Source of the DNA: Mangrovicoccus sp. HB161399
GTDB lineage: Bacteria > Pseudomonadota > Alphaproteobacteria > Rhodobacterales > Rhodobacteraceae
Direction of reading: 5' to 3'
Length of the DNA: 62,892 nt
Assembly: GCF_013184745.1 (NCBI RefSeq)
Contig: NZ_JAATVU010000033.1
Location: 1 to 62,892, forward strand
The notes under the pieces are model-generated. The model worked only from the letters and a program-made list of their open reading frames with translations. It was not told where the DNA came from and ran no database searches. Of this stretch, positions 59,001-62,892 are shown piece after piece. Both the position numbers and the translations under genes were made by a program. The stretch's first letter is position 1; each line of letters opens with the position of its first letter.

Positions 59001-62000
59001 GCCGAGTCGATGACCCTGGCGGCCGCCTCGAGCAGCAAGAAGATCACCGCGGGCGGCATTGCCGGCGCGCTAGGCACTGCGTCCAGCGTCGGTGCCTGCG
59101 TCTCGGCGGTGGGCAATTTCATCGAGAACGAGACCGTCAAGGATGTCGGCGACACGATCAAGGACGTGGCCGACAAGACCAAGCCGATCTTCGACTTCGC
59201 CTCGAAATTCGAAGGCGGCGGGGACGGTGCCTCGGCTAAGACCGCGCTGTTTGCCGGCGCCGCCGCCGTGCTTGCCGCGGATGCCGGGCCCTTCGATCCG
59301 GCCACGCTGCAGCGGGCCGTCGACGCGATCGATGCCTTCACCGCCAAGGCGGAAGGGGTGGACAGCGCGGGCGATGCGGTGGCGCTGGAACCGGAGGTCA
59401 AGGAGGCCATCGACGCGCTGCGCGACCTCAAGATCGCGCTCGAAGCCCATCCCGAGGAGAACCCGCCGCAGGAGCTGTTCGATGCGATCGACGATATCCG
59501 CGACAGCTTCGACGCGCTGGAGGTCCGCATAGGCACGATCCAGCCGCATCTGGGCGAGCTCGGCACCGCGCAGGCTGCCGTCGCCGAGATCGAGGACTTC
59601 TGGGTGGCGGTCTTCGGCGACAAGATCTGGCTCGACAATATCGACGATGTCGAGACCGTGGCCTTCTTCGACGAGGTCAGCCGCCTGTCGAAGCTCAATA
59701 CCGCCATCGGCGGCAAGCTGACGGCCGACAACATCGCGGCGCTTCTGGCGATGCCGCTGGCCGAGGGCCTGCAGGGCGCGGCGGCGCAGGAATTCCTGAA
59801 CCGCTGGAACCGCTCGCTCGACAATTACGCGGCGGGCATCTTCAGCGCCGACGATCCCGGCGCGGGCAACCTGCCCTTCATCGCCTTCGACCAGATCGAC
59901 CTGGCGCGGCAGGCATTGTCCGACCGCTGGGAAGAGGCCTGGGATGCGGGCTACGACTCCATTGCCGAGTATGCCAACGCGCTGATCACCTCGGTGGAGA
60001 CCGGGCTGAATCAGGAGACCGAGGGATCGGTCTGCGCGACGGTCCGGATGCAGATCAGCCAGGAGGTCGTGCTGACCCGGCAGGCCTTCGAGGCGACGCT
60101 GGAGATCGTGAACGAGACCGACAACGACCTGACCGACATCTATGTCACGGTCTTCATCCGCGACGAGACCGGCGCGCTGGTGGCGCAGAACACCTTCGGC
60201 GTGACCGATCCGGAACTGGCAGGGCTGACCGCGGTCGACGGCACCGGCGTGATCGCGGCGCAGTCCTCGGGCTCGGCGGTCTTCACGCTGATCCCGTCGC
60301 GGCTGGCCGCCGCCGAGGAGGAGAAGACCTACTACGTCACCGGCCAGCTGTCCTATTCGGAACAGGGCGAGACCCTGACCTTCCCGCTGCGCGAGGAGGA
60401 GATCACCGTGCGCCCGCAGGCCGAGCTGGAGCTCGACTACTACCTGCAGCGCAATGTCTACGGCGACAATCCCTTCACCGAGGAGGTCGAGCCCTCGGCG
60501 CCCTTTGCGCTCGGGCTCATGGTCACCAACAACGGCGCGGGAGATGCCAACAACCTGACCGTCACCTCGGCCCAGCCCAAGATCATCGAGAACGAGAAGG
60601 GCCTGCTGATCGATTTCGAGATCATCGGATCGAGCGTCAACGGCGAGGATTTCTCGCCCAGCCTGCTGGCCGATTTCGGCGATGTCTCGGCGGGCGGCCG
60701 CGAGGTGGCGACCTGGTTCATGCAGTCCTCGCTCGAAGGCAAGTTCGTCGATTACGAGGTCAGCTTCAAGCATCTGAACTCGCTCGGGATCGAGGAACTC
60801 AGCCTGATCACCGAAACCCGCATCCACGAGCTGGTGCAGGTGGTGAAATCCGACCTTCCCGGCGATGACGGCCTGACCGACTTCCTGGTCAACAGCGACT
60901 GGGAACAGGATCCGGCGGGCATTCCCGACCAGCTCCACACCACCGACGGCGGCATCTACGACGTCGCACAGGCGGTGCGCGAGCGGATCTCCGGCACGGT
61001 TTCGGGCGGCAGCCTCTCGGTCGTCCTTTCGGCGGACATGGATGCAGGCTGGAACTACGCGGCCGTGCTCGATCCCGGCCGCGGGAACTACCGGGTGGAG
61101 TCGATCACCCGCAACAGCGACGGCAAGGACATCCTGGCGGAGAATTTCTGGCAGACCGACCGCACTTTCCCGGCGAACGGCACGCCGATCCGCGAGGACG
61201 TGCTGCATCTGCTGGATCACGTCGAGGGCGAGGGCGTGCAGACCTACACGGTGGTCTATGCGCCGAACAATCTCCTGCCGGTGGCCGCGGACGATTTCGC
61301 CACGACGCTGGAGGACATGTCGGTCAAGATCCGCGTGCTCGACAATGACAGCGATCCCGAGGGGCAGGCCCTTTCCGTCGCGACGATCTCGCAGCCGCTG
61401 AACGGCACGGTCACGCTGGGGACGGGCGGGGTCCTGACCTATATTCCCGACCTGAATTTCTCGGGCACGGACACGTTCAGCTATTTCGTTTCGGACGGGC
61501 AGGACACGGCCGAGGGCCAGGTCACGGTCACGGTCGAGGAGGATGACGACCCCGACAGCTCGGTGCGCATCGACGTGACGCTGGCCGAGCCCGCGGGCGC
61601 GGCGCCGGTCTCGCCGGAGATTTCGGCCGAAGAAGGCAATGCGGGCGAGAAGGACGTCTGGTTCACCGTCAGCCGGATCGGCGACCTGACCGGGCCGGTC
61701 ACGGTCGACCTGGCGGCGGGCGGCACCCTTGCAGCGGCGGATCTGACCGGCAGCATCCCCGCCTCGGTGACGCTGGCGGCGGGCCAGTCCAAGGCATCCT
61801 TCCGCGTCAAGCTGAAGGGCGACTACGCGGTCGAGGAGGACGAGACGCTCACCGCCACGATCACCGGAACCGACCGTCCCGACGTGACGATCGAGCCGGA
61901 CGGCAATGCGGCCGTCTTCACGGCGCTCAACGACGACGTGGCGGGGGTGGTGAAGGTCTTCGCCTCGCTCGCGCAGCCCGCCGCGACGCCCTCGGGCGCG

Positions 62001-62892
62001 CCGCAGGATACCAGCGCGGCCGAAGGCGATGACGGCACCACCCCTGTCTGGTTCACCGTGCTGCGGGAAGGCAACCTTGCCGGGGCCGTCACGGTCTCGC
62101 TCGCCCGGTTCGGAACGGCGACCAGCGCGGACGTGACCGGCACGGTGCCGGCCTCGGTGACGCTGTCGGACGGCCAGGCCTTCACCTGGTTCCGGCTCGA
62201 CGTGAAGGGCGACGTGACGGCGGAGCCCGACGACACGCTGGGCGTGCGGATCACGGGCACGAACCGGGTCGACCTGGTGCCTTTCTCCGATCCCGACGTG
62301 CAGCATGTCATCCTCAATGACGAGGAGACCAACCAGCGGCCTTCCGCTGCGGACGACGCGTTCAGCATGCGCCCGGGCGAGGTCCTGACGATCGCGGCGC
62401 CGGGGGTTCTGGGGAATGACGGCGATGCCGACGGCGATCCGCTGCAGGTGGTGAGCTTCGTGCAGGCCTCGAACGGGACGGTGACGATGCGGGCGAACGG
62501 GTCTTTCGACTACGAGCCGGATCCGGGCTTCGTCGGGACGGACACGTTCAGCTACACGGTGACGGACGGGTTCGGGTACAGCCAGGCCTCGGTGTCGGTT
62601 GCGGTGGAGAACGCGGCGCCGGTCGCTGCGGACGACGCGTTCAGCATGCGCCCGGGCGAGGTCCTGACGATCGCGGCGCCGGGGGTTCTGGGGAACGACG
62701 GCGATGCCGACGGCGATCCGCTGCAGGTGGTGAGCTTCGTGCAGGCGTCGCACGGGACGGTGACGATGCGGGCGAACGGGTCCTTCGACTACGAGCCGGA
62801 TCCGGGCTTCGTCGGGACGGACACGTTCAGCTACACGGTGACGGACGGGTTCGGATACAGCCAGGCCTCGGTGTCGGTTGCGGTGGAGAATG
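38037..62892 (+). CDS. Giant multidomain surface/secreted protein, over 8,285 residues (3' end outside the window)
   Basis: One frame runs from ATG 38037 (ribosome site GGGGGGGAG) to the window end without a stop. There is no signal peptide, as in type I secretion substrates. Layout by residue: 12-4768, eight blocks of seven repeats each, predicted beta-propellers, separated by cadherin-like spacers of about 160 residues; a PA14 domain at 2241-2375 within the fourth spacer; a CSPG/cadherin-like unit (4770-4880) and a PKD domain (4885-4975, DWGDG motif); ten Ig-like repeats (4980-6130); CARDB (6130-6242); a mostly unique region (6242-7742) of Ig folds, a poly-Gly linker and helical parts; a cadherin repeat (7745-7842); two Calx-beta domains (7855-7965, 7984-8093); then 93-residue repeats. 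Probably an adhesin or biofilm protein. The C-terminal secretion signal and any RTX repeats must lie beyond the window. Confidence 0.9.
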   Translation, partial: MNIITSDIKVNTFIDGDQSQQRILALPSGDLVVVYTSAGADGSGNGIFAQRFTAAGQRLGQEVRLNQVAAGSQSDPQIALDGDGNIVLAYADGNSRDGSGSGIFLARFSPNLVPLGPDTQVNDLTSNNQSQPALAVLSDGAVMVAWYDDWGTYYQAPTPYQGYYEVRAKIYEPDGATVRTGEFSLSGTVDNQTQNAPVLAALGDGAVAVWRGYGSGDSDGIFARILDADGNETVAPFLVNVTTSGGQYEPEVAALSDGRFAVLWSGNRDGDNDGVVARVFNADGTAASGEIAINADTYSADRGRAIVADGAGGFTVAWHDHSYQNGESPAANYTYGSFLRAVAHDAGTDSYAAGGITQINGVTAGDEQNPRLAWLGGGVMAAVFQTAAGEDGSGSGVYLRLFGPEGAIDGADRAPKLEGLPATISVAENDGPQLIDPGMAVALSDADSTDFGGGRLVFGHLLQSDVQTYRGPLEGRDQHVLGILDAGTGAGQIGRAGADVTYEGTVIGTVVSDGQGGRDLAVALNAAAGLAAVEALIEHLTYDNVSDNPAASTQLLVSLEEASGIASAAVPLSVEIAAEPDLLPEPSLVRVANTTFPGNQTNPSIAALFEGAGGTGRALDAGVAQSGYVIVWTDEGGSDGSGHGVYGQRYAADGGRIGPEFLVNEGTASNQFQPEAAGLADGGFVVVWYSDRTAPGTEYRDVLMRRYSADGTPEPAVNLTQAYFGTNTESVPHVAALENGGWVVTWQSSLGDVHAQIFDAAGASSGLFQVNQAMAADQTQIRAAQMEDGDIVFVYSAGTSGAEGDGSQTGIYARRFAADGTPDPAGEYLVNSTAADRQEYGQVAALATGGHVVVWHSLNQDGSGWGVYGQMYDAAGAAVGAEFIVNSYTGSNQYSSVVAALAGGGFVVAWYDDWTSGEQYRDVFAQVYNADGSRRDGDFKVNLQSTGYQSAPAVTAFADGGFAIAWQSNAGEDSDGYGILHRVYGSDQSGVLQFEGWDLRGSMAEADLNAGFVALDADRVASVDLSGGASLDGAVLSVDGTIPADARYPLSPRLPQDGPDQFAFGVISEGDGTGQLGLSGSELRFGGTAIGTVSQSGSRLEIAFNAAADQAALDAVLAALAVANASGDPAAALDVRVGLEFADGTAVDGLSQRISVLREDDVALERLSDDAAVPLQTAGDQTRPQVAMLADGGWVTVWQDAAHDGSGMAVFAQRYTAGGAELGPVIEVNDAPAGDQSLPDVAALSTGGFAVVWQDGGPGDGDGSRIAMQVFDSASQPLGASQTVNAAAAGNQTAPAIAATEDGFAVIWRSEGQDGSSGGIYARRFNVAGGGLDAADIPVNTTATAGDQTEPAIAMRAGGGFGAAFRDAAANEIVLQLHDGTGSQIARAAMSAGGTVSDPSVAQLADGSWAVAWTGSSDGSNAGVYAQMFDAAGTAQGDAFLAADQIYDTQYQPEIAALADGGFAIAYYEADSVTNRDAVYIYRDAVVQLFGADGGRIDGAQKLNLLSTSVTQSQPALAARPLSEGGGFVAAWVASSSAGEGDGSGLAVMQAVFGTPDSFTVDSRPEVAGFAAGALEEAAVNAGLAAIDADGLVGVAVPDGAGFDGGQLVFSLDLPNLDLNREPLSQHSVGVIDQGGGPGQIGVAGSTVSYGGIAIGALSGNQHSVTVTFNAAAGAEAVEALFKALGYANPSDAVFPAIPFTASLTDSAGRTWQERGSFTVAPEADAEGPVPGSTQVNGLAADDQYDAAMARLADGGWVTVYSDDSTGGSTEDIRAAIYNADGSLRAGDILVNDAAAGRQFEPAVTAWGSGFAVAWRSDEVTAGDGSLSHVMMAGFDASGAKTVAEFQLNDYASNYQWSPALATLADGNVAAAWTSRGQDGSNDGIYGKILALSAGGTPVTEVMAETRLSGTSSGYQNYPSLSATADGGFVLGYQSQNVDGSGYAAMARGFDAAGVEAFAEVRLNATGGNDQSGVQVAALAGPGGTHGGFAAVWQSQAGDDGSGWSIVARRYDPAGNPLDAPFVVNSNTEGTQQQPAVAALAGGGFVIGWYDDDYQGSYAQYRTVDIQRYGADGLRIDGEETVSLPTGTSGDTAQRPALLALDGDDFVVAWDSNYGGTEEGPDVSGYAVHQRIFGDPADYAVAVTSPPAPQVTQFAGQHFTTAAVKAAPQLVDAAIAFDPGGAADFGGWVLSAALPASLAGETLSVAHTGTGAGQISVSGSSIRYEGTEIGQLAAVPGEAGYRPFVVRHFNVGQPISVLADVDFGAAPDHVEAVASVSYSGASYPGGPGDYFAVAADGSIFVQTAGDYTFYLRSDDGSQLTVDGTQVIDNDGVHGSVEVSATVSLSAGFHDIGVTYFENAGSSGLSLEWAGPDSGGARVSSSAPPAAAPAEGVEIALNGNADAAAVEALIEALSYGLDPAAAGDFGARLVSLGLSAPGGVEVAGAATLIQVDDVLSPQLRIDEVATGIALSDAEAADTVFLAPDAVFSAVTSAGLPGGAVTVSYRFAPDDLANRPYGYRDRIAVNDEGGGAGQIGIGGDGTTLTFGGAAFATIAADGAFGSDFRIELGAGATEAAVQALLRNLTWSSDGDTEGGRPDLTIQVSDGGGVTGSTGRIAVSIDAVAEAPVPAGPEFHINANAAGEQSGARLAQLSNGNLVAVWNSYGQDNPGSNDWGVFGRLFDPDGNAISGEFQINEFRQGSATVQDVTALEDGRFAVGYLHDNLQLRTFAADGAAEGGQVQVEQHANSTRDQLELTSLQDGGVFAAWRSWTADGSGYGIAGRVFDGAGQPAGGEFGINAETESHQEQPHLATLAGGNVVAVWFSHTSGTAAGDGDGYSIQMRMFAPDGTDLTPTETTVNSFAAGNQHEPSVAVLADGNIVVVWRSDAGNGSGSGIHAALLQPDGTVVAEEFLVNDFDYSTEYAPVVTALSGGGFVVGWNSNYQTDSNYDVILKTYAADGSATSDEFRAHDGAGSQQYLWDIVALGNDAFAVSWREEGSANPAGDGANDATGFRVFGDPTGAGLSADPLVAGVADAAFGEEEVNAGPQALFGALDLADPDSAMFDGGMLVVSVVEAVGNLEGLGPQDDGRQDSFSVLARGGISVSGPQVFFGATAIGTILGDGQDGADLRIALGAGADRAAVEALIEAVGYANGSDDPAGQRLAELILNDGAGGSTGPLPFSISVSPATDSGLQAAGPEQRVNAFTAGEQHEAHVAALAGGGTVVTWRSVSQDTPDGAFGVYAQRYDAAGAKVGGEFLVNTLAGASQYNPMAAGLDNGGFVIAWRDDNAASDGSASSVQAQIYGSDGLASGPAFTVNAETSDYQLHPAVAQIPGGFSVAWASRYQDGSGYGTYMASFANDGTAISPEQRVSQDADSDQYLPRIAGFADGGTVVAWASAATAAGQGDGSGWSVWARVYAPVDGVSGSVPETVQIAANVTVAGTQTRPDVATFSDGRFVVVWEDQSANDGSSYGVFARIFARDGSPASEEFRVNGVTSGQQSDPKVAVLEDGTFAVIWHDASAPEPGGNGQSIQGQLYAGDGSRIDGPFLVNEAPNYTQNGPEIVALPGGGFRAVWSSSGQDGSDYGVYARDFMPGGAAALSMAPVLTGVADVAFGEAEVNAGLVLLAPAVSLSDADTAVFAGGELRLERLTGNAHVDAYAAPDDQSQDVLGIVPGGEIAVSGDAVLFGGLQIGTVSTSEDGQAGRPLSVALNGNATRAGVEALIEALGYANSSDDPLASRVLGLTVSDGAGGVMPTVNLAVTVAPGDDLAPFADPEMLANSFTPNDQRLPDVAALRMAEGDPATGYVVVWRSLQQDNPGENAHGIFGQRYGADGVPLGTEFQVNTTIPGSQNEPQVAGLAGGGFAVVWTDLNGLDGSGDGIFVQLYGADGSATGGETRVNGTTSGAQDQPQIARLEDGSLVVVWSGIDPVTGSPRIYGQQIEADGSFRGPERMLSSEATGTASHRLPDVSATAGGGFALVYQSQAPAGAETADATDGSWGVFLQRFDSTGTELGAGPAQVNQVATGAQDDPAIAALADGRLVATWVSQGEDGSNEGVYARILGASGTPEGDAFRVNDYTAGQQLDPDVTALGDGSFVIAWRSGSGGDGWDVWAQHYAADGSRTDGAKRLHDGTSSTQLDVALAALDGDAYVAAFASYVNGTDYDIYARVIGGSAASQDDPLLEGLPSALAFDESLVNTAPQLLDIDGAAAVSDTDSADFGGGLLTVVSVDLVSAYQFQINAPDNGAQDQFGLAARGGVAVSGGDVSVGGTVIGQIESPGTGGQPLEIRFNAMADAQAVEKVVEALTYRNISDDPIGTRTVRVSLTDGDGGMADPVLIEVTVNPTPDGAAPVLGERQANTFASNSQYEPEMAVLEDGSFVMAWHSYTQDGSGWGIYGQRFSAEGERIGGEFHVSEGQTTADQVYPRLAALGGMSFGVVWEDRSGTTGGPQDDVFLRRFEVVTVDPGLETEAEVVQPIGGAPVQVNTVNSGNEDTPEIVALGGGRFAVVWNANSDVGDGSGYAVEAQLYNADGTKDGGQFRVSGPVANDQRSWSAAALRDGDFAPTGEFVVAFASADVDGGDVYLQRVAGDGTLLDQAGNPAAGPASFRANTETASTQNGAAVTGLKGGGFVVTWQSQAQDGSGTGIYAQLYGANGAPAGAEFRVNDQLANSQDHAFAAALDTGGFVIAWRDQHPYAETGSSYDYSGIFAQQYDATGARLDGNFLVNSETRGNQMQPAIAALADGGFAVAWASEVGDGNPGDGSSWGVFYQVYGNAAPVAGAAFSGPEDQAQVLGLDAFDAGFDDPDGQALAEIRIASLPSFGALTLGGAAVAADQVIARSQLDAGLLVYTPQADFDGEDAFLFFASDGISYSGQATATIDLTPVNDAPGMAALNDTTVTEGTAVRPGIVLADPDSDLYSYTVDWGDGAPVTSYSSSSKTPSLPSHAYAAEGSYTVSVTVNDNAGQPNSQETDSYEVTVENAAPVPRRDTLTVSEDGTATANLFLNNGYGIDSDPGGDAFTVTAVNGVAANVGQAVTIGAGLQITVLADGSIAMDAAGAYESLADWQSATESFAYTVTDSDGASASVTSYVHVDGQNDRPEPRDDAIEVQADSQASGNVIAGVPDAGGADTDPDDGNTLSVISVEGQTVNAATGSLITLVSGATVFMTADGAFTYDTNGAFAGDGSDSFGYVVSDGRGGTAGATVTVNVGGTNAAPVAQDDASTTAASALLSGNLFLDNGSGPDSDPDGDPIAVTRVEGLAANVGQWTALASGARVRVQSNGDYEFDPNGAFGALPGGGSEDVSFGYRIEDGQGGFDEAVATVTVTGENGAPAARRNDYAGNEDAAISGNVILDDTGQGRDSDPDDGDTIRVARVNGSAAAVGGTILLASGASLTVNADGTFSYDPTEGWNALRLGTARTDSFAYRIEDAAGLGSTATVYLQVSGRNDAPDARDDAFGVSETGSFSGSVLADNGRGADSDPDTIGGADTLTVVAVDGNAALVGVPYDLPGGGRITLTAAGALSFDTDGDFDLPANSTRDVTFAYTLRDSGGLESTATVTVRVTGNGAPPVATDDTVATDEDAAVQANLIQGLGGATADSDPDGDPLHVSAVNGEAADVGVQVTLPSGALLTVLTGGAMFYDPNGAFEDLGEGESGSDSFEYEVSDGAGGTDTATVTMQIAGVNDAPVARDDQVQTGEDTVLSGDVTADNGNGTDSDAEGHALAVTKVNGLDYTPGTPVLLGSGALLTMNADGTFAYDPNGAFETLKSTESASDLFSYTIEDPSGAASTAILRITVQGANDAPAPVDDTGAAFENTLATGIVLDNDTDPDGDALTVSAVGGEAVGSPVALASGALVTVNADGSYSYDPNGAFDGLAPGEEAADSFSYTAWDGAAGEDATVVITITGKGADPVATDNAYATDEESAVAGNVLTDDTGAGTDSDSDGELLQVTHVEGRPIADGPVTLVSGAVVTMNPDGTFTYDPSGALDGIRAGGTRLDTFNYTVSDPFGGTDTAGVFVTVSGVNDDPAPRDDTFETFENAVLEGAVLANDTDIDGDALEVTEIGGAAFTPGTAIELPSGALLTMNADGTFSYDPNGAFDALVFGQTATDSFAYTVDDGNGGTAEATAAITVESTDGAPNLVAAAGAFAGGRTSQWLSVSYRVDNEGGATAAGKNWVDRLYLSADQVLDEDDIFLRELSFSGQLDTGEWYEKTATVKMPGVPGDYYLLVDVDAKNAQIETDETDNVGASRDPGALLPAYTSTLTAVSIADPSLDVTEAVTGQGFLLRGQAVDYVTNEGEPYAVVKIVAEIGGFARTATVLTDVDGYWSATFATLSGEAGLLSLTARHPDDPTEAPIPDDTVAVYGMGFDRADNFRTLEVIEGTSGTFSFTLENFGEFDLTGLEATLLDLPAAWSGAVSLDSADLAGDGSIELELTVSVPEGTPLAFDDMQVQVTSDEGASALLNVRIDPVVSLADIEIVQSSVRAFAIREEQTFVSFEVTNSGATVSNPISVDIPPLGWIDFVSPEILDPLMPGETATVTLVLSPDAGEPLGRYAGSIAVAEDGGDIDTVGFEFFTVSDALGNLEITLTDELYYFAQGEPLVDDGKVIVRNASTGEIVFQSDDVDGQVTVEDIPEGTYTVRVQAKDHDIFQANVKVEPGQTNEVEAFMSRQTVKYYWSVEEVEIEDRYEVIIEAEFETDVPVPVVVLDPPVLDFAPLDDIGDTQTFELTVTNHGLIGVNDLELLLGEHPFFEITTPFDTLDFLDAKSSITIPVKVTRIADFETDAAPLGAESFSLASAAAATAATVPCSWSGTLTYEFPCGDNDVNKSISISASNVPGNCGQGGSGGFGFGGGGGGGGGGGFGGGGGGGGSSYSSSVPMISEQKLCDLLKVIFDCEDLFPQGPIMGPIMDGLEYLATGNAEGWVETVQNVFNFFDDPIGTLEDQIAGQNPFSGFMGASAMLMVSGTKETSDPAPLSQTAGTKEVSAEPVGDTDLQGAESMTLAAASSSKKITAGGIAGALGTASSVGACVSAVGNFIENETVKDVGDTIKDVADKTKPIFDFASKFEGGGDGASAKTALFAGAAAVLAADAGPFDPATLQRAVDAIDAFTAKAEGVDSAGDAVALEPEVKEAIDALRDLKIALEAHPEENPPQELFDAIDDIRDSFDALEVRIGTIQPHLGELGTAQAAVAEIEDFWVAVFGDKIWLDNIDDVETVAFFDEVSRLSKLNTAIGGKLTADNIAALLAMPLAEGLQGAAAQEFLNRWNRSLDNYAAGIFSADDPGAGNLPFIAFDQIDLARQALSDRWEEAWDAGYDSIAEYANALITSVETGLNQETEGSVCATVRMQISQEVVLTRQAFEATLEIVNETDNDLTDIYVTVFIRDETGALVAQNTFGVTDPELAGLTAVDGTGVIAAQSSGSAVFTLIPSRLAAAEEEKTYYVTGQLSYSEQGETLTFPLREEEITVRPQAELELDYYLQRNVYGDNPFTEEVEPSAPFALGLMVTNNGAGDANNLTVTSAQPKIIENEKGLLIDFEIIGSSVNGEDFSPSLLADFGDVSAGGREVATWFMQSSLEGKFVDYEVSFKHLNSLGIEELSLITETRIHELVQVVKSDLPGDDGLTDFLVNSDWEQDPAGIPDQLHTTDGGIYDVAQAVRERISGTVSGGSLSVVLSADMDAGWNYAAVLDPGRGNYRVESITRNSDGKDILAENFWQTDRTFPANGTPIREDVLHLLDHVEGEGVQTYTVVYAPNNLLPVAADDFATTLEDMSVKIRVLDNDSDPEGQALSVATISQPLNGTVTLGTGGVLTYIPDLNFSGTDTFSYFVSDGQDTAEGQVTVTVEEDDDPDSSVRIDVTLAEPAGAAPVSPEISAEEGNAGEKDVWFTVSRIGDLTGPVTVDLAAGGTLAAADLTGSIPASVTLAAGQSKASFRVKLKGDYAVEEDETLTATITGTDRPDVTIEPDGNAAVFTALNDDVAGVVKVFASLAQPAATPSGAPQDTSAAEGDDGTTPVWFTVLREGNLAGAVTVSLARFGTATSADVTGTVPASVTLSDGQAFTWFRLDVKGDVTAEPDDTLGVRITGTNRVDLVPFSDPDVQHVILNDEETNQRPSAADDAFSMRPGEVLTIAAPGVLGNDGDADGDPLQVVSFVQASNGTVTMRANGSFDYEPDPGFVGTDTFSYTVTDGFGYSQASVSVAVENAAPVAADDAFSMRPGEVLTIAAPGVLGNDGDADGDPLQVVSFVQASHGTVTMRANGSFDYEPDPGFVGTDTFSYTVTDGFGYSQASVSVAVEN
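38070..52340 (+). repeat. Eight blocks of seven propeller-type repeats (56 copies)
   Basis: The unit is about 55-65 residues with a core like QPAVAALADGGFVVAW, then DGSGxGIYAQRYDADG, ending EFxVN. Block limits (bases, approximate): 38070-39255, 39795-40995, 41550-42690, 43230-44435, 45930-47080, 47620-48820, 49350-50550, 51090-52340. Counting the W/Y-ending core strand gives exactly seven in every block. Sequence between copies is diverged, so this is ancient rather than recent duplication. Confidence 0.82.
44757..45160 (+). other. PA14 domain inside the giant protein
   Basis: Residues 2241-2375 of the giant protein show the PA14 pattern: YFAVAADGSIFVQTAGDYTFYL, RSDDGSQLTVDGTQVIDNDG, and LSAGFHDIGVTYFENAGSSGLSLEW. 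PA14 domains bind glycans in many adhesins. It interrupts a cadherin-like spacer whose two halves lie on either side. Confidence 0.85.
52975..56425 (+). repeat. Ten Ig-like (VCBS/cadherin-type) repeats in the giant protein
   Basis: Ten units of about 110-117 residues begin near 52975, 53312, 53665, 54010, 54362, 54720, 55072, 55420, 55742 and 56093. Each opens with an APxARDD-like stretch, has GNVLxDNGxGxDSDPDGDxLxV (Asp-rich, probably Ca2+-binding), and later NADGTFxYDPNGAF. Such arrays form extended stalks. Confidence 0.85.
62331..62892 (+). repeat. Nearly identical 279-bp tandem repeats at the window end
   Basis: Two successive 93-residue cadherin-like units, from about 62331 and 62610, differ at only a handful of bases over the visible length, unlike the diverged repeats upstream. 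They contain DDAFSMRPGEVLTI, GNDGDADGDPLQVVSF and FVGTDTFSYTVTDGFG. The array continues past the window. Confidence 0.88.

Noticed and set aside
38070-62892. CRISPR array or non-coding tandem repeats
   Set aside because: All repeats here are in one open reading frame with protein-level conservation and varied DNA; no direct repeat-spacer pattern exists.

Overview
The window is about 62.9 kb of very GC-rich DNA with alphaproteobacterial gene content: exosortase E of the VPEID-CTERM type, class I PHA synthase, a phasin, a RepC-type replication initiator with ParA/ParB, a TRAP transporter and an ECF sigma operon. It most resembles a member of the Rhodobacterales. The repC/parAB module with a candidate parS suggests that the window lies on a plasmid, megaplasmid or chromid; this is inferred from the replication genes, not proven. 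I see no rRNA, tRNA or CRISPR array.

Layout. 1-9.2 kb: the end of a TRAP permease gene; a tautomerase remnant; a small lipoprotein; a divergent Bcr/CflA exporter and TetR pair; an ECF sigma operon (sigma factor, small membrane protein, periplasmic sensor) behind two secreted proteins, one with four EF-hands; mannonate dehydratase divergent from a GntR regulator; and an NAD(P)-binding protein. 9.3-17.8 kb: a storage and acyl-CoA block on the minus strand, with CoA-transferase subunits A and B, a ppGpp-hydrolase-like HD protein, a FabI-like reductase, a DUF3141 PHA-synthase-like protein, a MaoC-phosphotransacetylase fusion, acetate kinase and a phasin. Together these could interconvert acetoacetate, acyl-CoAs, acetyl phosphate and acetate around PHB granules. 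18-23.1 kb: exosortase E, a 55-residue VPEID-CTERM protein too short for ordinary gene calling, and a 1027-residue cysteine-rich multidomain protein whose C-terminus looks like a Gram-positive-type thioester domain. 23.9-30.9 kb: GNAT acetyltransferase, CorA-like transporter, methyltransferase, bestrophin-like channel, PHA synthase and an MscS channel.

31.3-35.3 kb: a replicon in which parA-parB run divergently from repC. Two copies of a 16-bp perfect palindrome lie directly behind parB (candidate parS), and a repeated GAATATCGGGA motif lies between parA and repC. 35.4-37.8 kb: a LOG-family protein overlapping a beta-CASP metallo-beta-lactamase nuclease.

38.0 kb to the window end: one uninterrupted reading frame of more than 8,285 codons with no stop. 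It encodes a giant surface or secreted protein. Its first half is built of eight blocks, each with exactly seven copies of a 55-65-residue repeat (56 in all), read here as eight seven-bladed beta-propellers separated by cadherin-like spacers. One spacer carries a PA14 domain. Then come a PKD domain, ten Ig-like repeats, a CARDB domain, a long non-repetitive region with a poly-glycine linker, two Calx-beta domains, and the start of an array of nearly identical 93-residue repeats that runs out of the window.

The strongest leads are the eight-by-seven propeller protein, the exosortase E locus (a substrate that is almost only sorting signal, beside a predicted thioester adhesin), and the replicon with its unusual gene orientation and palindrome pair.
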